Shown here one piece after another: positions 9,537 to 19,562 of a stretch of 64,000 nt of DNA. The notes beneath the pieces are model-generated. The model did no database searches and was not told the origin of the DNA. It worked only from the letters and a program-made list of their open reading frames with translations. Where the stretch lies: contig LLKB01000006.1 in the NCBI GenBank assembly GCA_001414325.1, positions 230,436-294,435 on the forward strand, read 5' to 3'. The translations under genes were made by a program, and so were the position numbers. Source of the stretch: Butyribacter intestini. Lineage in GTDB: Bacteria > Bacillota > Clostridia > Lachnospirales > Lachnospiraceae. Position 1 is the first letter of the stretch; the number at the start of each line of letters is the position of its first letter.

Positions 9537-10364
9537 ATGGAAAAGACAAAAAGATTACCAGCGGCAATAGGTATATTGAAAGAAAATTATAAAAGCAGGA
9601 AAATGATATTTAAACTTGCAAAAAATGATTTTAAAACAAAATATGCAGGCTCTTATTTAGGAATTATCTGGGCATTTGTACAGCCGATAATGACAATATT
9701 ATTATATTGGTTTGTATTTCAGGTGGGATTTAGAAGCCAGCCATATGGTGATTATCCGTTTGTGCTATGGCTTACGGCAGGTCTTGTTCCGTGGTTCTTT
9801 TTCAGTGATGCGTGGAATGGTGCAACAAACAGTATGCTGGAATATAGCTTTCTTGTAAAAAAAGTAGTGTTTGACATAGGAATATTGCCAGTTATCAAAA
9901 TATTTTCTGCTTTTTTTGTAAATATATTCTTTTCACTGTTTATGGTAGTTTTGTTTATGGTAAATGGGTATATGCCTACTATGCATACATTGCAGCTTAT
10001 ATATTGTCTTATATGTATAATTGCATTATGTGGTGCAATGTCATACTTTACATCATCAATAATAGTTTTTATAAGAGATCTCGGACATCTGCTAGGAATA
10101 GTATTGCAGGTGCTTATGTGGATGACACCTATTATGTGGAATATACAGATGGTACAGGGAAGATTTCCGTGGCTTGTAAATCTGCTTAAGTTAAATCCCG
10201 TCTTTTATATAGTTCAGGGATATAGAGATGCTATGTTTGCAGAAAAATGGTTTTGGGAAAGACCGATATGGACGATTTATTTTTGGGTGTTAGTTCTGTT
10301 CATATATATAGCAGGAACTCATGTATTCCAAAAATTAAGACCTCATTTTGCAGATGTATTGTAG
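9537..10364 (+). CDS. ABC-2 type polysaccharide export permease (Wzm/TagG family)
   Basis: 275-aa integral membrane protein with about six helices, including IWAFVQPIMTILLYWFVF and the conserved N-terminal AKNDFKTKYAGSYLG. It would form the channel that moves a complete polyprenyl-diphosphate glycan across the membrane together with the ATPase encoded next. I place the start at ATG 9537, behind GAGG at 9527-9530, because the ATG at 9525 abuts the previous stop without a binding site. The pairing with a Wzt-type ATPase 71 bp downstream supports the assignment. Confidence 0.88.
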   Translation: MEKTKRLPAAIGILKENYKSRKMIFKLAKNDFKTKYAGSYLGIIWAFVQPIMTILLYWFVFQVGFRSQPYGDYPFVLWLTAGLVPWFFFSDAWNGATNSMLEYSFLVKKVVFDIGILPVIKIFSAFFVNIFFSLFMVVLFMVNGYMPTMHTLQLIYCLICIIALCGAMSYFTSSIIVFIRDLGHLLGIVLQVLMWMTPIMWNIQMVQGRFPWLVNLLKLNPVFYIVQGYRDAMFAEKWFWERPIWTIYFWVLVLFIYIAGTHVFQKLRPHFADVL

Positions 10365-10435
10365 AAATATATTGAAAGATGTTGCAGATAAAATGTATTT
10401 TGCATCCAATTGATGTTAGGAAAGGAATTCAGTAA

Positions 10436-11632
10436 ATGGATAAGGGAACAATAGAGGTCAGAGATTTATCTAAAGTCTACCACTTATATAATAAACCGAG
10501 TGACAGAATACGCGAAACATTTAGTATAAGAAAGAAAAAGTATTCAAAAGAACATTATGCTTTAAAAAATATTAACTTAAAAATAAATAAGGGTGAGTCG
10601 ATTGGTATAGTAGGGACAAACGGTTCAGGTAAATCTACATTATTAAAATTAGTTACTGGAGTTGTGACACCTACTACTGGAACTATAAAAACAGATGGTA
10701 AAATTGCAGCTTTACTTGAGCTTGGTGCAGGATTCAATCCTGAATATACAGGTATAGAAAATATATATCTTAACGGGACTATGATGGGATATACAGAAGA
10801 AGAAATGAAGAAACGTGTTCCAGATATAATAGAATTTGCGGATATAGGAGAATTTATAAATCAGCCTGTAAAATCATATTCAAGTGGTATGTTTGCGAGA
10901 CTTGCATTCGCTGTTTCGATAAATGTTGAACCTGACATATTGATAGTAGATGAAGCATTATCAGTAGGCGACACCAGATTTCAGGTTAAATGTATAGATA
11001 AGATGCGTGAACTTCAGGAGAGCGGAACGACGATATTGTTTGTAACACATGCGATAGAGCAGATAAAAAGATTTTGCACAAGAGCAATATGGATAAAAAA
11101 CGGTGAACTTATAGAAGATGGTGAAGCGAGTCAGGTTGTTGATTTATATGATAATTTCATGAAATACGGTGAAAAGAAAATAGAAAAAGTAAATAATGAA
11201 GATGAATTTAGACTACCTGAGAATTCAGATTACCTTGCTGTAATACAAAAAGTTTCAATAAATAAAAATATGTTTAAAACATTTGAGAAACTTGAAGTTG
11301 AAGTAACATACGATGTTTATGATAATCATATGGAAGATCTTCAGGTAGGGGTTGCATTTTACAGTCTTGACAGAAAGATATATGTATTTGGACCTAACAC
11401 TAATCTTGACAAAATATCAGTACCTCAAAAGCAGGGGCGTCATGTGGTGAAATACATAGTACCTGAGCTTATGCTTATGGGAGGAGATTATACGGTTGAT
11501 GTAGGAATATTTAACAGCGGTGGAATTGTAAATTTAGATTACAAAAATAACTGTGAAGGCTTTTCGGTTGCAAATGAATACTTTTCGGAGGGAATGTTTT
11601 ACCTTAAACATGAATGGCAAATAGGAGAATAA
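10436..11632 (+). CDS. ABC transporter ATPase with C-terminal carbohydrate-binding domain (Wzt/TagH family)
   Basis: 398 aa. Residues 1-240 form the nucleotide-binding domain, with Walker A GTNGSGKST near 61, the family signature YSSGMFARLAFA near 148, Walker B ILIVDEAL near 168 and switch histidine TH in FVTHA. Residues ~255-398 form a beta-rich extension like the Wzt C-terminal domain, which in O-antigen ABC exporters recognises the non-reducing chain end. Its presence suggests export of a completed, possibly end-capped glycan. Works with the permease just upstream. Confidence 0.9.
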   Translation: MDKGTIEVRDLSKVYHLYNKPSDRIRETFSIRKKKYSKEHYALKNINLKINKGESIGIVGTNGSGKSTLLKLVTGVVTPTTGTIKTDGKIAALLELGAGFNPEYTGIENIYLNGTMMGYTEEEMKKRVPDIIEFADIGEFINQPVKSYSSGMFARLAFAVSINVEPDILIVDEALSVGDTRFQVKCIDKMRELQESGTTILFVTHAIEQIKRFCTRAIWIKNGELIEDGEASQVVDLYDNFMKYGEKKIEKVNNEDEFRLPENSDYLAVIQKVSINKNMFKTFEKLEVEVTYDVYDNHMEDLQVGVAFYSLDRKIYVFGPNTNLDKISVPQKQGRHVVKYIVPELMLMGGDYTVDVGIFNSGGIVNLDYKNNCEGFSVANEYFSEGMFYLKHEWQIGE

Positions 11633-11638
11633 CAAAAG

Positions 11639-13846
11639 ATGGGTATATTAAAGAAGATAAATACGGCATGCAGGATAGTTAAAGAAGAAGGCATGTATGT
11701 AATGTTATACAAATTTAAAGCAAAATTAGGAATAGGTTCAGCAGGGGAAAATGCTGGCATTGCATCAAATGATGAAAAAAACTATCAGAACTGGATAAAG
11801 AAAAATGAAACAGCTCTAAATGAGTTTGATGAAGAGAAAATTCCATATAAGCCGTTGATTTCGGTTGTAGTGCCTGTTTATAATGTATCAACTAAGATGT
11901 TAAAAGAGTGTATAATGTCTGTGATAGATCAGACATATGCAAATTGGGAACTTTGCCTTGCTGACGATGCATCTACGATGCCCGAAGTAAGAAAGTGCCT
12001 GAAATCATTTGAGGACAATCCCAAGATAAAAATTAAATACAGGGAAAAAAATGGTCATATATCACGCTGTACGAATACAGCGATAAAGATGGCAACAGGT
12101 GAATATATAGCATTTATGGACTGTGATGATGTTCTTGCTCCAAATGCGTTATATGAAGTTGTAAAGCTGCTCAATCAGGATAAAAGCCTTGACTTTATAT
12201 ATAGTGATGAAGATAAGCTGTCAGAAGATGGAAAACACAGACATCAGCCACATTTTAAACCTGACTGGTCACCTGATACTATGATGTCACTCATGTACAC
12301 ATGTCATCTTGGGGTATATAGAAAAAGGATAGGTGATGAACTTGAATGGCTTAGAACAGGCTTCGAGGGAGCACAGGATTATGACCTTACATTAAGATTT
12401 ACGGAAAAGACAAAAAGGATAGGTCACATTACAAAAATACTTTATCATTGGAGAGAAAGAAAAGAATCTACTGCTATAAATCCGGAAGCGAAAGGGTATA
12501 TAGTAGATGCTACCAGAAAAACGAAAGAAGAAGCATTAAAAAGAAGGGGATATGAGGCACAACTTGAATGGGTTGATAATATATATCAGTTCAGAGTAAA
12601 TTACAAGCCTGTTGGAAATCCAAAGATAAGTGTGATAATACCGTCTAAAGACAATTTTGATGTATATAAAAGGTGTATAGAAACACTGACTGAAAAAACA
12701 AAATATAAAAATTATGAGATAGTAACTGTCGATAATGGAAGTTCTGAAGAAAACAGAAAAAAATATGAACAGTATAATAAAGATAAGGCTCAGAAATATA
12801 TTTACAAGCCAATGGATTTCAACTTCTCAAAAATGTGTAATATAGGAGTAGAAAATTCAGATGGAGAACTTGTATTATTGTTAAATGATGATATGGAGAT
12901 AATAGACGGAGAATGGATGGAGCGTATGGCAGGTCATGCGATGCTGCCATATACAGGTGCAGTCGGTGCAAAACTATTATATCCAAACAGTACGCTTATA
13001 CAACATACTGGTGTATTTAGTTTTGATTGTGGACCAAGCCATGCATTATGCCGATATGATGATAGTATCTTGTTTAATTTTTGCAGAAATAAGATTGAAT
13101 ACAATTATAGTGCAGTGACTGCTGCGTGCCTTATGGTTACCCGTGAGAAATACTTAGAAGTCGGTGGACTTGATGAAAGCTTTGCGGTAGCGTATAATGA
13201 TGTAAAATTCTGTTTTGACTTATTAGAGAAAGGCTATTATAATGTAGTACGGACAGATGCAGTATTATATCACCATGAATCATTAAGCCGTGGAAGTGAT
13301 GTGCTTGACAAGGCAAAATATGAGAGACTTTTAAAAGAACGCCGCAGATTATATGATATACATCCATCACTGGAGGGAAAAGATCCGTTTTATAATCCGA
13401 ATCTTACGATGAGGAGAGGAGATTGTACTGTAGAAGGCGGGCTTGATAATTTAGAAAATATAGTCTTAAATTTGCAAAGTAAAGATTGTTTAGAAAAAAG
13501 AAAGAGTAATTTTATTAAAGGTTCAATAGAGAATATAGTTGTTACAGGAAAGTATATGCTAGTTAGTGGTTGGTGCATAAATGAGAAATCGAGATGGAAC
13601 AATTTTATAAGAGCGAAAATACTTTTGGTTTGTGATGATAAAATATTTGAATTAAAAACACAGAAAATGTATAGAGAACATATGAATGAGCTTACTGGTA
13701 TAAATGGAAAAAATAATTTGAGTTGTTTTAGAGTATATTTTGATTCGAATCAGTTACCGAGTCGAAAATATAACATTTATATAAAAAAAGGAAAATATAT
13801 TTTTGATAGTAGCAGAATATTGGAAAAAGTGAAAAGTGTTTACTGA
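11639..13846 (+). CDS. Bifunctional-looking tandem GT2 glycosyltransferase
   Basis: 735 aa, 6 bp after the ATPase gene. The first GT2 domain begins near residue 73 (ISVVVPVYNVS) with CLADDAS and MDCDDVLAPN near 160. The second begins near residue 330 (ISVIIPSKDNFD) with TVDNGSSEEN and LLNDDMEI near 415, then GGLDESFAVAYNDVKFC. The final ~130 residues are a separate beta-rich tail of unknown role. Two complete GT-A domains suggest alternating or sequential additions by one protein, as in rhamnan, galactan and teichoic-acid type enzymes. Close coupling to the ABC exporter suggests it builds that exporter's substrate. Confidence 0.87.
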   Translation: MGILKKINTACRIVKEEGMYVMLYKFKAKLGIGSAGENAGIASNDEKNYQNWIKKNETALNEFDEEKIPYKPLISVVVPVYNVSTKMLKECIMSVIDQTYANWELCLADDASTMPEVRKCLKSFEDNPKIKIKYREKNGHISRCTNTAIKMATGEYIAFMDCDDVLAPNALYEVVKLLNQDKSLDFIYSDEDKLSEDGKHRHQPHFKPDWSPDTMMSLMYTCHLGVYRKRIGDELEWLRTGFEGAQDYDLTLRFTEKTKRIGHITKILYHWRERKESTAINPEAKGYIVDATRKTKEEALKRRGYEAQLEWVDNIYQFRVNYKPVGNPKISVIIPSKDNFDVYKRCIETLTEKTKYKNYEIVTVDNGSSEENRKKYEQYNKDKAQKYIYKPMDFNFSKMCNIGVENSDGELVLLLNDDMEIIDGEWMERMAGHAMLPYTGAVGAKLLYPNSTLIQHTGVFSFDCGPSHALCRYDDSILFNFCRNKIEYNYSAVTAACLMVTREKYLEVGGLDESFAVAYNDVKFCFDLLEKGYYNVVRTDAVLYHHESLSRGSDVLDKAKYERLLKERRRLYDIHPSLEGKDPFYNPNLTMRRGDCTVEGGLDNLENIVLNLQSKDCLEKRKSNFIKGSIENIVVTGKYMLVSGWCINEKSRWNNFIRAKILLVCDDKIFELKTQKMYREHMNELTGINGKNNLSCFRVYFDSNQLPSRKYNIYIKKGKYIFDSSRILEKVKSVY

Positions 13847-13870
13847 TTTAGTAAGAGGAAAATTTAAATT

Positions 13871-15862
13871 ATGAATTTGAAGAAAAAATTAGAGGATAAA
13901 GTTAATAAAAGAAAATGCTTGATTTTATCTTATCAAACAATTATGTTAATAGCATTAATGCTTATTTTTTATGTAATATATCCGAGCATCAGATATGATT
14001 ACATAAATGGAAAACAGGTTGTGGGGATTGAAAATATATCAGGTTACAATTCTTATAATATAGTTGACAATACATTTAATGTAATTGGAGATGATCCTAA
14101 TTTTACAATAACGGATGATTTGGAATATATCAATATAGTGGATATAAAATTTGAACAAGCTGTGGAAGATGATATTGATATTGCTGTTTATTATGCAAAA
14201 AAAACAGAACAATTTAGCGAAAAAAATGTTAGGTATAGTAAAATAAAAAAGGGAGAAAGTGATATTAAATTTTATCTCAAAAAAAATAAATATAAATATA
14301 TACGGCTAGATGTAGAAAAAGATTTTATATTAGATAAAATTGAACTTAATGGAAAAAGGTTGGAAAAAAATGATGTTAAGTTTACAATAAGTATATGTAT
14401 ATTTTTGGTTATTGCAATTTTGGGAGCAATAAATATTAAAAATAGATATGATAAAATTAATGCTTTTTTGTTTAAAACAGTGAAACAATTAGATGGAATT
14501 TTAAAACAGCTTGACAAGAAGATAGAAAAGATTTTCACTGTTGTTGGAATAATAATGGGATGTTTGTTTGCGGTATTGATTCCACCAGAACAGGTACCAG
14601 ATGAACCTGCTCAATATAGTATGATTGAAAATGAATTTGGTTTTTCTGGTTATTATAATGAAATCTACAAATATTATGAAGATATTGGAGCCACTAATGT
14701 TGTTAGAAACTATGATGTAAAACAAAGTAAAGAATCGCTTAAAAAGCATAGTGGTGACAGATTTTCTAAGGAATGTAAATGGACAGGCAAGATAAGTATA
14801 AAAATGATAACACATTTGCCTCAGGGCATAGCATTTTTTATATTTGCATTGTTAGGAGCACCGATAGCAGTGTGTATGTATGCAGCAGAATTTGCAGCGG
14901 TATTATTTTTTGTAATAATAGGATATATTGCATTAAAGATTATGCCAGTCAAAAAAAGTTTATTATTTGCAATAATGCTTTTGCCTATGAATTTGCAGCA
15001 GTGTTCAAGTGTAAGTTATGATGCAGTATTGTTGCCAGTTTGTTTTTTGTTGACAAGTTACATTTTTCATTTAATATATGATTATATAACGGTAGGATAT
15101 AAACAGATATTGTGTTTAGGTGCGTTATCAGTTGTTATAATGTTAATTAAACCGCCGTATTTACTTTTATTAGGGCTACTGTTAATGTTGCGATGTGAAA
15201 AGATTTCTTTTTTTGATAGTTTAGTATATCAGAAGATTAAAAAATTTAAATATTGTTTTGCAGTTTTAATTATATTTGCCATTATATTAGGATGCATATT
15301 ATTTAGGGAGAATATGTATGTTAAAGTGGTTTTGGCATGTGTATTTAACTTTAAAAGATATGTTGTCATTGTGTTTAATACATTAAAGTCATATGCTGAG
15401 TTTTACACAGTGTCTACTATTGGAATAATGGGATGGCTTGATACAAAATTTTCAATATGTTATTATTTATTTATAATTATTTTCTTGGCAATTATAGCAC
15501 AGAAAGACAATATAAATAATAGATACAAGAATGGTTTTGTATTAAGAGATAGGATTATTATGTTGACGATTGCTTTTTTAATAGTTGTTACTATAATCAC
15601 TATCATGTTTACATGGACTTTTCAAATTGCTGAAATGGACATAAATGTATCATTTATAGAAATGGCAAAATATTTAAATAATACAGAATTGAGTTTAGGA
15701 ACCCAAGGAAGATATTTTGTACCTATTGTATTTTTAATATATGCATTATTGTATGACCTTGTCAAGATAAAGGACAAAGTTATCAGCATTGTTGAGGTAA
15801 TAGTATATCCGATAATGTTTATTTATGTGATAATGCAGTTGCTTCAAAGATTTTGGGGATAA
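13871..15862 (+). CDS. DUF2142-like polytopic membrane protein
   Basis: 663 aa. One helix near residues 20-40 is followed by an extracytoplasmic domain (~45-165), a second helix, a basic cytoplasmic stretch, and then a block of about ten helices. The sequence PPEQVPDEPAQY near residue 237, after a helix, matches the 'P-DEPAH' signature of DUF2142 proteins, which sit in cell-wall glycan loci and resemble GT-C fold glycosyltransferases or sugar flippases. Probably uses a polyprenyl-phosphate sugar outside the membrane. Function is inference. Base composition is even more AT-rich than the glycosyltransferases to its left. Confidence 0.7.
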   Translation: MNLKKKLEDKVNKRKCLILSYQTIMLIALMLIFYVIYPSIRYDYINGKQVVGIENISGYNSYNIVDNTFNVIGDDPNFTITDDLEYINIVDIKFEQAVEDDIDIAVYYAKKTEQFSEKNVRYSKIKKGESDIKFYLKKNKYKYIRLDVEKDFILDKIELNGKRLEKNDVKFTISICIFLVIAILGAINIKNRYDKINAFLFKTVKQLDGILKQLDKKIEKIFTVVGIIMGCLFAVLIPPEQVPDEPAQYSMIENEFGFSGYYNEIYKYYEDIGATNVVRNYDVKQSKESLKKHSGDRFSKECKWTGKISIKMITHLPQGIAFFIFALLGAPIAVCMYAAEFAAVLFFVIIGYIALKIMPVKKSLLFAIMLLPMNLQQCSSVSYDAVLLPVCFLLTSYIFHLIYDYITVGYKQILCLGALSVVIMLIKPPYLLLLGLLLMLRCEKISFFDSLVYQKIKKFKYCFAVLIIFAIILGCILFRENMYVKVVLACVFNFKRYVVIVFNTLKSYAEFYTVSTIGIMGWLDTKFSICYYLFIIIFLAIIAQKDNINNRYKNGFVLRDRIIMLTIAFLIVVTIITIMFTWTFQIAEMDINVSFIEMAKYLNNTELSLGTQGRYFVPIVFLIYALLYDLVKIKDKVISIVEVIVYPIMFIYVIMQLLQRFWG

Positions 15863-15883
15863 GTTAAGAAAGGATACCGATAT

Positions 15884-17635
15884 ATGTTAGCACTTATTTT
15901 TTATATCACATCTATATGTTCAATTGCCGCTTCAATTTTCCTTATAGAAAAAAGTAAGGAAAAATTAAATGGTATATCGTGGTTTGTACTGACTATTATC
16001 ACCATAATAGGTTATCAAGGATTTATTGGAGGAATAGTAAATTTAGTTAATTTACCTGTTGGTATAATAACTATAGGAGGAGCAAACTGGCTGGTTTCAC
16101 TTATATTTTTTAAAATTATTTTTGAGAATAAAAAAATACAAAAGTATTATTATGATAGGATTGATATTATTTTTACCATAGTTGCCTTTTTGATTTTGCT
16201 GAATTTGGTGTATCATAGATTTGGCTTTGGTTTAGATATTAATTTTCAGTCTGTAGATGCAACAGTTCATATGAAACTGGCTACAGATACAGTCAAAAAT
16301 CATAGTATTTCAACTAACTTATATTTATCATCTTTGAATGAAGCTTTGATAATAGAAGTATTAAAAGGAATTGTTCCTAAATTTTTCTATTATAAAATTT
16401 TTGTGTTATGTGAAATTTTTTACTTATTTTTAGCTGGGATGATTTTCTACACTATTGTACGCAATTATAGTAAAAATATATTTTTACAATTAGCTGCATG
16501 TGTTACAACAATTTTTTATTGGTTAGGTTATCCTTTGTATAGTACAGTTTTTGGTTTTTCATATTTTGGATTAGGAATAACTGTTATTGCATATTTGATT
16601 GCTGTTTGTGATATGTATGTTGATAAATTGATAAAGAGGGAAATATGTATAATAATGCTGGCATTAGGATGTTATTCGCTTATGGTTTGTTACACATTAT
16701 TTGTACCAGTAGTTTTTTTGGGAATATTTATCTGCATTCTTAATGGACAAATAAAGAAAAAGATGATGATTTCACTTGAGACTATTTGGACTATGTTAAG
16801 TGTATTTTTAATTCCATGTATTTTGGGATTGATATATTCATTTAGAAATGTTAAGGAATTGGCGATAACATCTTCGACTACGACTGCATTTGCAAATGAA
16901 GGTGGTAGCTATAGAGATTTATATTCGGATTTCATATTAATATTACCTTTGATAATTGCTGGATATTGGTTTATTATAAAGAAAATAAAAAAAATTAATA
17001 TGGTTATTACGACTATGCCATTATTAATAATTTTTATGATTATTCTTTTTAAATTAGGAATGGACGGAAAAGTATCGAGTTATTATTTTTGTAAAAATCA
17101 TAGTTTGCTATGGTTATTGTCTTTTATATGTGTTTTTTGGTGCGTGGAAACATTATCTGAAAAACATAAAGAAATAGTTATAGGTTTTTTTGTTACTTAT
17201 TTGATTTTATTTGGGTTTGATTTTAAAGGAGGAGATAATTATATTTTAAATAAGAATTCAAATTTTATATCTGTAACATCAAAAAATTTTATTAATATAT
17301 ATGATTTTACAAAATTGTGGTATGATCAGCCTAAATTTGATGGTGGAAAACTGGAATTATATAAATATGCAAGCGATGCATACCAACCAGATGTCAATAA
17401 TAATGTGCTGGTTTTTGGAAATGAATTGGAAGAGGGATGGTTTCAGACATTAACTGATCAGGATTCTCCTAAATGTAATGGAGACATAAACACATATAAT
17501 GAAATAGTGAGTACAGGAAAAGCAGAATATGTCTGTGTATTATATGGAGATGCATATCAGACTAATCAGGCATATTTTGACAGCTTGGAAAAAGTGTATC
17601 AAAATGGCGTAGGTTTTATTGCAAAGATAAAATAA
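15884..17635 (+). CDS. Large polytopic membrane protein, GT-C-like (function unknown)
   Basis: 583 aa with about twelve hydrophobic helices followed by a soluble C-terminal region of ~120 residues (from about residue 470). SVDATVHMKLA near residue 124 sits in the first large outer loop, where GT-C enzymes keep acidic catalytic residues. I do not recognise a specific family. Position between the DUF2142 gene and the polyprenyl-phosphate sugar synthase suggests a transferase adding a side residue on the outer face. Could also be a polymerase. Confidence 0.55.
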   Translation: MLALIFYITSICSIAASIFLIEKSKEKLNGISWFVLTIITIIGYQGFIGGIVNLVNLPVGIITIGGANWLVSLIFFKIIFENKKIQKYYYDRIDIIFTIVAFLILLNLVYHRFGFGLDINFQSVDATVHMKLATDTVKNHSISTNLYLSSLNEALIIEVLKGIVPKFFYYKIFVLCEIFYLFLAGMIFYTIVRNYSKNIFLQLAACVTTIFYWLGYPLYSTVFGFSYFGLGITVIAYLIAVCDMYVDKLIKREICIIMLALGCYSLMVCYTLFVPVVFLGIFICILNGQIKKKMMISLETIWTMLSVFLIPCILGLIYSFRNVKELAITSSTTTAFANEGGSYRDLYSDFILILPLIIAGYWFIIKKIKKINMVITTMPLLIIFMIILFKLGMDGKVSSYYFCKNHSLLWLLSFICVFWCVETLSEKHKEIVIGFFVTYLILFGFDFKGGDNYILNKNSNFISVTSKNFINIYDFTKLWYDQPKFDGGKLELYKYASDAYQPDVNNNVLVFGNELEEGWFQTLTDQDSPKCNGDINTYNEIVSTGKAEYVCVLYGDAYQTNQAYFDSLEKVYQNGVGFIAKIK

Positions 17636-17646
17636 AGAGGAAAAAT

Positions 17647-18429
17647 ATGAAACATACATTTGTGATTTGTGCATATAAAGAAAGTGAATTTTTAGAAGAA
17701 TGTATCTTGTCTTTGAAAAAGCAGACAGTAAGATCAAATATTTTTATTGCAACATCAACACCAAATAAATATATAGATGATATTGCAGAAAAACATGGGA
17801 TTGTTGTTATGGTAAATAAAGGTCAGGGTGGAATAACACAGGATTGGAACTTTGGACTTAGTAAAGTTAAGACCAGATATGCCACAGTTGCACATCAGGA
17901 TGATATATATGAGCCTGAATATGCAGAAAAAATAATTAAGGAGATGGCTAAATCGGACAATTCGATTATTGCATTTTCTGATTATAGTGAGCTTAGAAAA
18001 GGTGAAAAGATACATGATACAACGATGCTTAAAATTAAGAGGATAATGTTATTGCCATTGAGAATAAGGGCATTTTGGAAAAGCAAGTTTATAAGAAGAA
18101 GAGTTTTATCTATGGGCGATCCAATATGTTGTCCTGCCGTTACATTTGATCTTAAAAATGTTAAAAGACCAATTTTTCAAGATGGATTCAGAAGTTGCGA
18201 GGACTGGGAAGCATGGGAAAAATTATCTGGATTAAAAGGAAAATTTATTTATATAAATGAACCCCTGATGTGTCACAGAATACATGAGGAATCGGCAACA
18301 ACGGCTATAATACATGATAATGCAAGAGTTCAGGAAAATTATACCATGTATTGTAAATTTTGGCCGAAACCGATAGCGAAACTGATAAATCATTTTTATA
18401 CAAAATCTGAAAAATCAAATGAGATATAG
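17647..18429 (+). CDS. Small glycosyltransferase family 2
   Basis: 260 aa, 11 bp after the preceding gene, start ATG 17647 with a GAGG site. It opens with HTFVICAYKESEFLEECI, typical of GT2, and has VAHQDDIYEPEYAEK near residue 80 as the acidic metal site. The usual DDGS nucleotide motif is replaced by IATSTPN, so the donor-binding loop is atypical. C-terminal CEDWEAWEKLSG and HRIHEESAT match acceptor-side motifs of GT2 capsule enzymes. Donor unknown. Confidence 0.78.
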   Translation: MKHTFVICAYKESEFLEECILSLKKQTVRSNIFIATSTPNKYIDDIAEKHGIVVMVNKGQGGITQDWNFGLSKVKTRYATVAHQDDIYEPEYAEKIIKEMAKSDNSIIAFSDYSELRKGEKIHDTTMLKIKRIMLLPLRIRAFWKSKFIRRRVLSMGDPICCPAVTFDLKNVKRPIFQDGFRSCEDWEAWEKLSGLKGKFIYINEPLMCHRIHEESATTAIIHDNARVQENYTMYCKFWPKPIAKLINHFYTKSEKSNEI

Positions 18430-18481
18430 TAAATAGATAAAGATGAATTAAAGTTATACAAGATTAGGGAGTTAAAATACA

Positions 18482-19171
18482 ATGAAAAAACTTGTAATAA
18501 TTCCGGCTTTTAATGAAGAAGGAAATTTAGAAAAAACAATAAAAGATATAAAAGATAATGCACCGGACTTTGATTATGTTATAATCAATGACTGTTCAAC
18601 CGATAAAACACTTGAAATGTGTAGGAGACATGGATTTAGTTATCTTAATCTTCCGGTAAACCTTGGAATAGGTGGTGCTGTCCAGACAGGATACAGATAT
18701 GCGTATTATCATGGTTATGATATAGCAGTTCAGTTTGATGGTGACGGACAGCACAGTGCATCACATTTAGAGGATATGGTTACGACACTTATCGATACAG
18801 AGTCAGATATGGTAATCGGTTCAAGATTTATTGAAAAAGAAGGTTTTCAGTCCTCTGGTTTAAGAAGAATAGGAATTAAATATTTTACCGGACTTATTAA
18901 ATTGCTGACTGGAAAGAAAATAACTGATCCGACTTCAGGAATGAGAATGGTTAATAAAAAGCTCTTGGAAAAATTTACAGATGAATATCCCAAAGATTAT
19001 CCTGAGCCCGAAAGTGTAGTAACGATTTTAGCTGAAAAATATAAGGTAACGGAAATTCCTGTAGTTATGAATGAAAGAGAAGAAGGTGTATCTTCAATTT
19101 CATTAAAAAACAGTGTATATTATATGATTAAAGTTAGTTTTGCAATACTGATAGCAAGAATGAAAAAATAA
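18482..19171 (+). CDS. Polyprenyl-phosphate sugar synthase (DPM1-like GT2)
   Basis: 229 aa with KLVIIPAFNEEGNLEKTI at the N-terminus, NDCSTDKT near residue 37, QFDGDGQHSASHL near 82 as the metal site, GSRFI, and DPTSGMRM near 155. These are the hallmarks of dolichyl/undecaprenyl-phosphate mannose or glucose synthases. They charge the lipid with a single sugar for use on the outer face. The gene directly precedes a DUF2304 gene, a recurring pair. It probably feeds one of the polytopic proteins at 13871 or 15884. Confidence 0.88.
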   Translation: MKKLVIIPAFNEEGNLEKTIKDIKDNAPDFDYVIINDCSTDKTLEMCRRHGFSYLNLPVNLGIGGAVQTGYRYAYYHGYDIAVQFDGDGQHSASHLEDMVTTLIDTESDMVIGSRFIEKEGFQSSGLRRIGIKYFTGLIKLLTGKKITDPTSGMRMVNKKLLEKFTDEYPKDYPEPESVVTILAEKYKVTEIPVVMNEREEGVSSISLKNSVYYMIKVSFAILIARMKK

Positions 19172-19183
19172 AGGTGGATAAAA

Positions 19184-19546
19184 ATGTCGATAAAATTACA
19201 GATTTTGATAATAGTTGTCATTATTTTGGCAATGTTATATATTGTTAATCATGTTAGAAAGAAAAGCATAGATTTTAAATACGCATTATTATGGCTTTTT
19301 GTATGTATATGTGTATTGGTACTAGCGATATTTCCTAAATTGTTGAATGTGGTTGCAAAAGCATTTGGGATAGCATCACCGGTAAATATGTTATTCTTTT
19401 TTGGATTTTGTTTGTCCATAGTAGTTATATTTACATTGTCTATAGCATTGAGTAACCTGACTGACAAGGTTAAAAAAATGGCACAGGAGATTGCTATTAT
19501 CAGAAAAGATATGTATGAAAGATACAATTCAAATAAGGATGTATGA
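19184..19546 (+). CDS. DUF2304 membrane protein
   Basis: 120 aa with three helices: about residues 3-22, 30-50 (YALLWLFVCICVLVLAIFP) and 66-88. A short basic tail follows (LTDKVKKMAQEIAIIRKDM). This is the DUF2304 pattern. The family regularly sits next to DPM-like synthases and may hold the synthase at the membrane or move the lipid-linked sugar. It starts 12 bp after the synthase stop. Confidence 0.85.
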   Translation: MSIKLQILIIVVIILAMLYIVNHVRKKSIDFKYALLWLFVCICVLVLAIFPKLLNVVAKAFGIASPVNMLFFFGFCLSIVVIFTLSIALSNLTDKVKKMAQEIAIIRKDMYERYNSNKDV

Positions 19547-19562
19547 TAATTGTGAGGATAAA

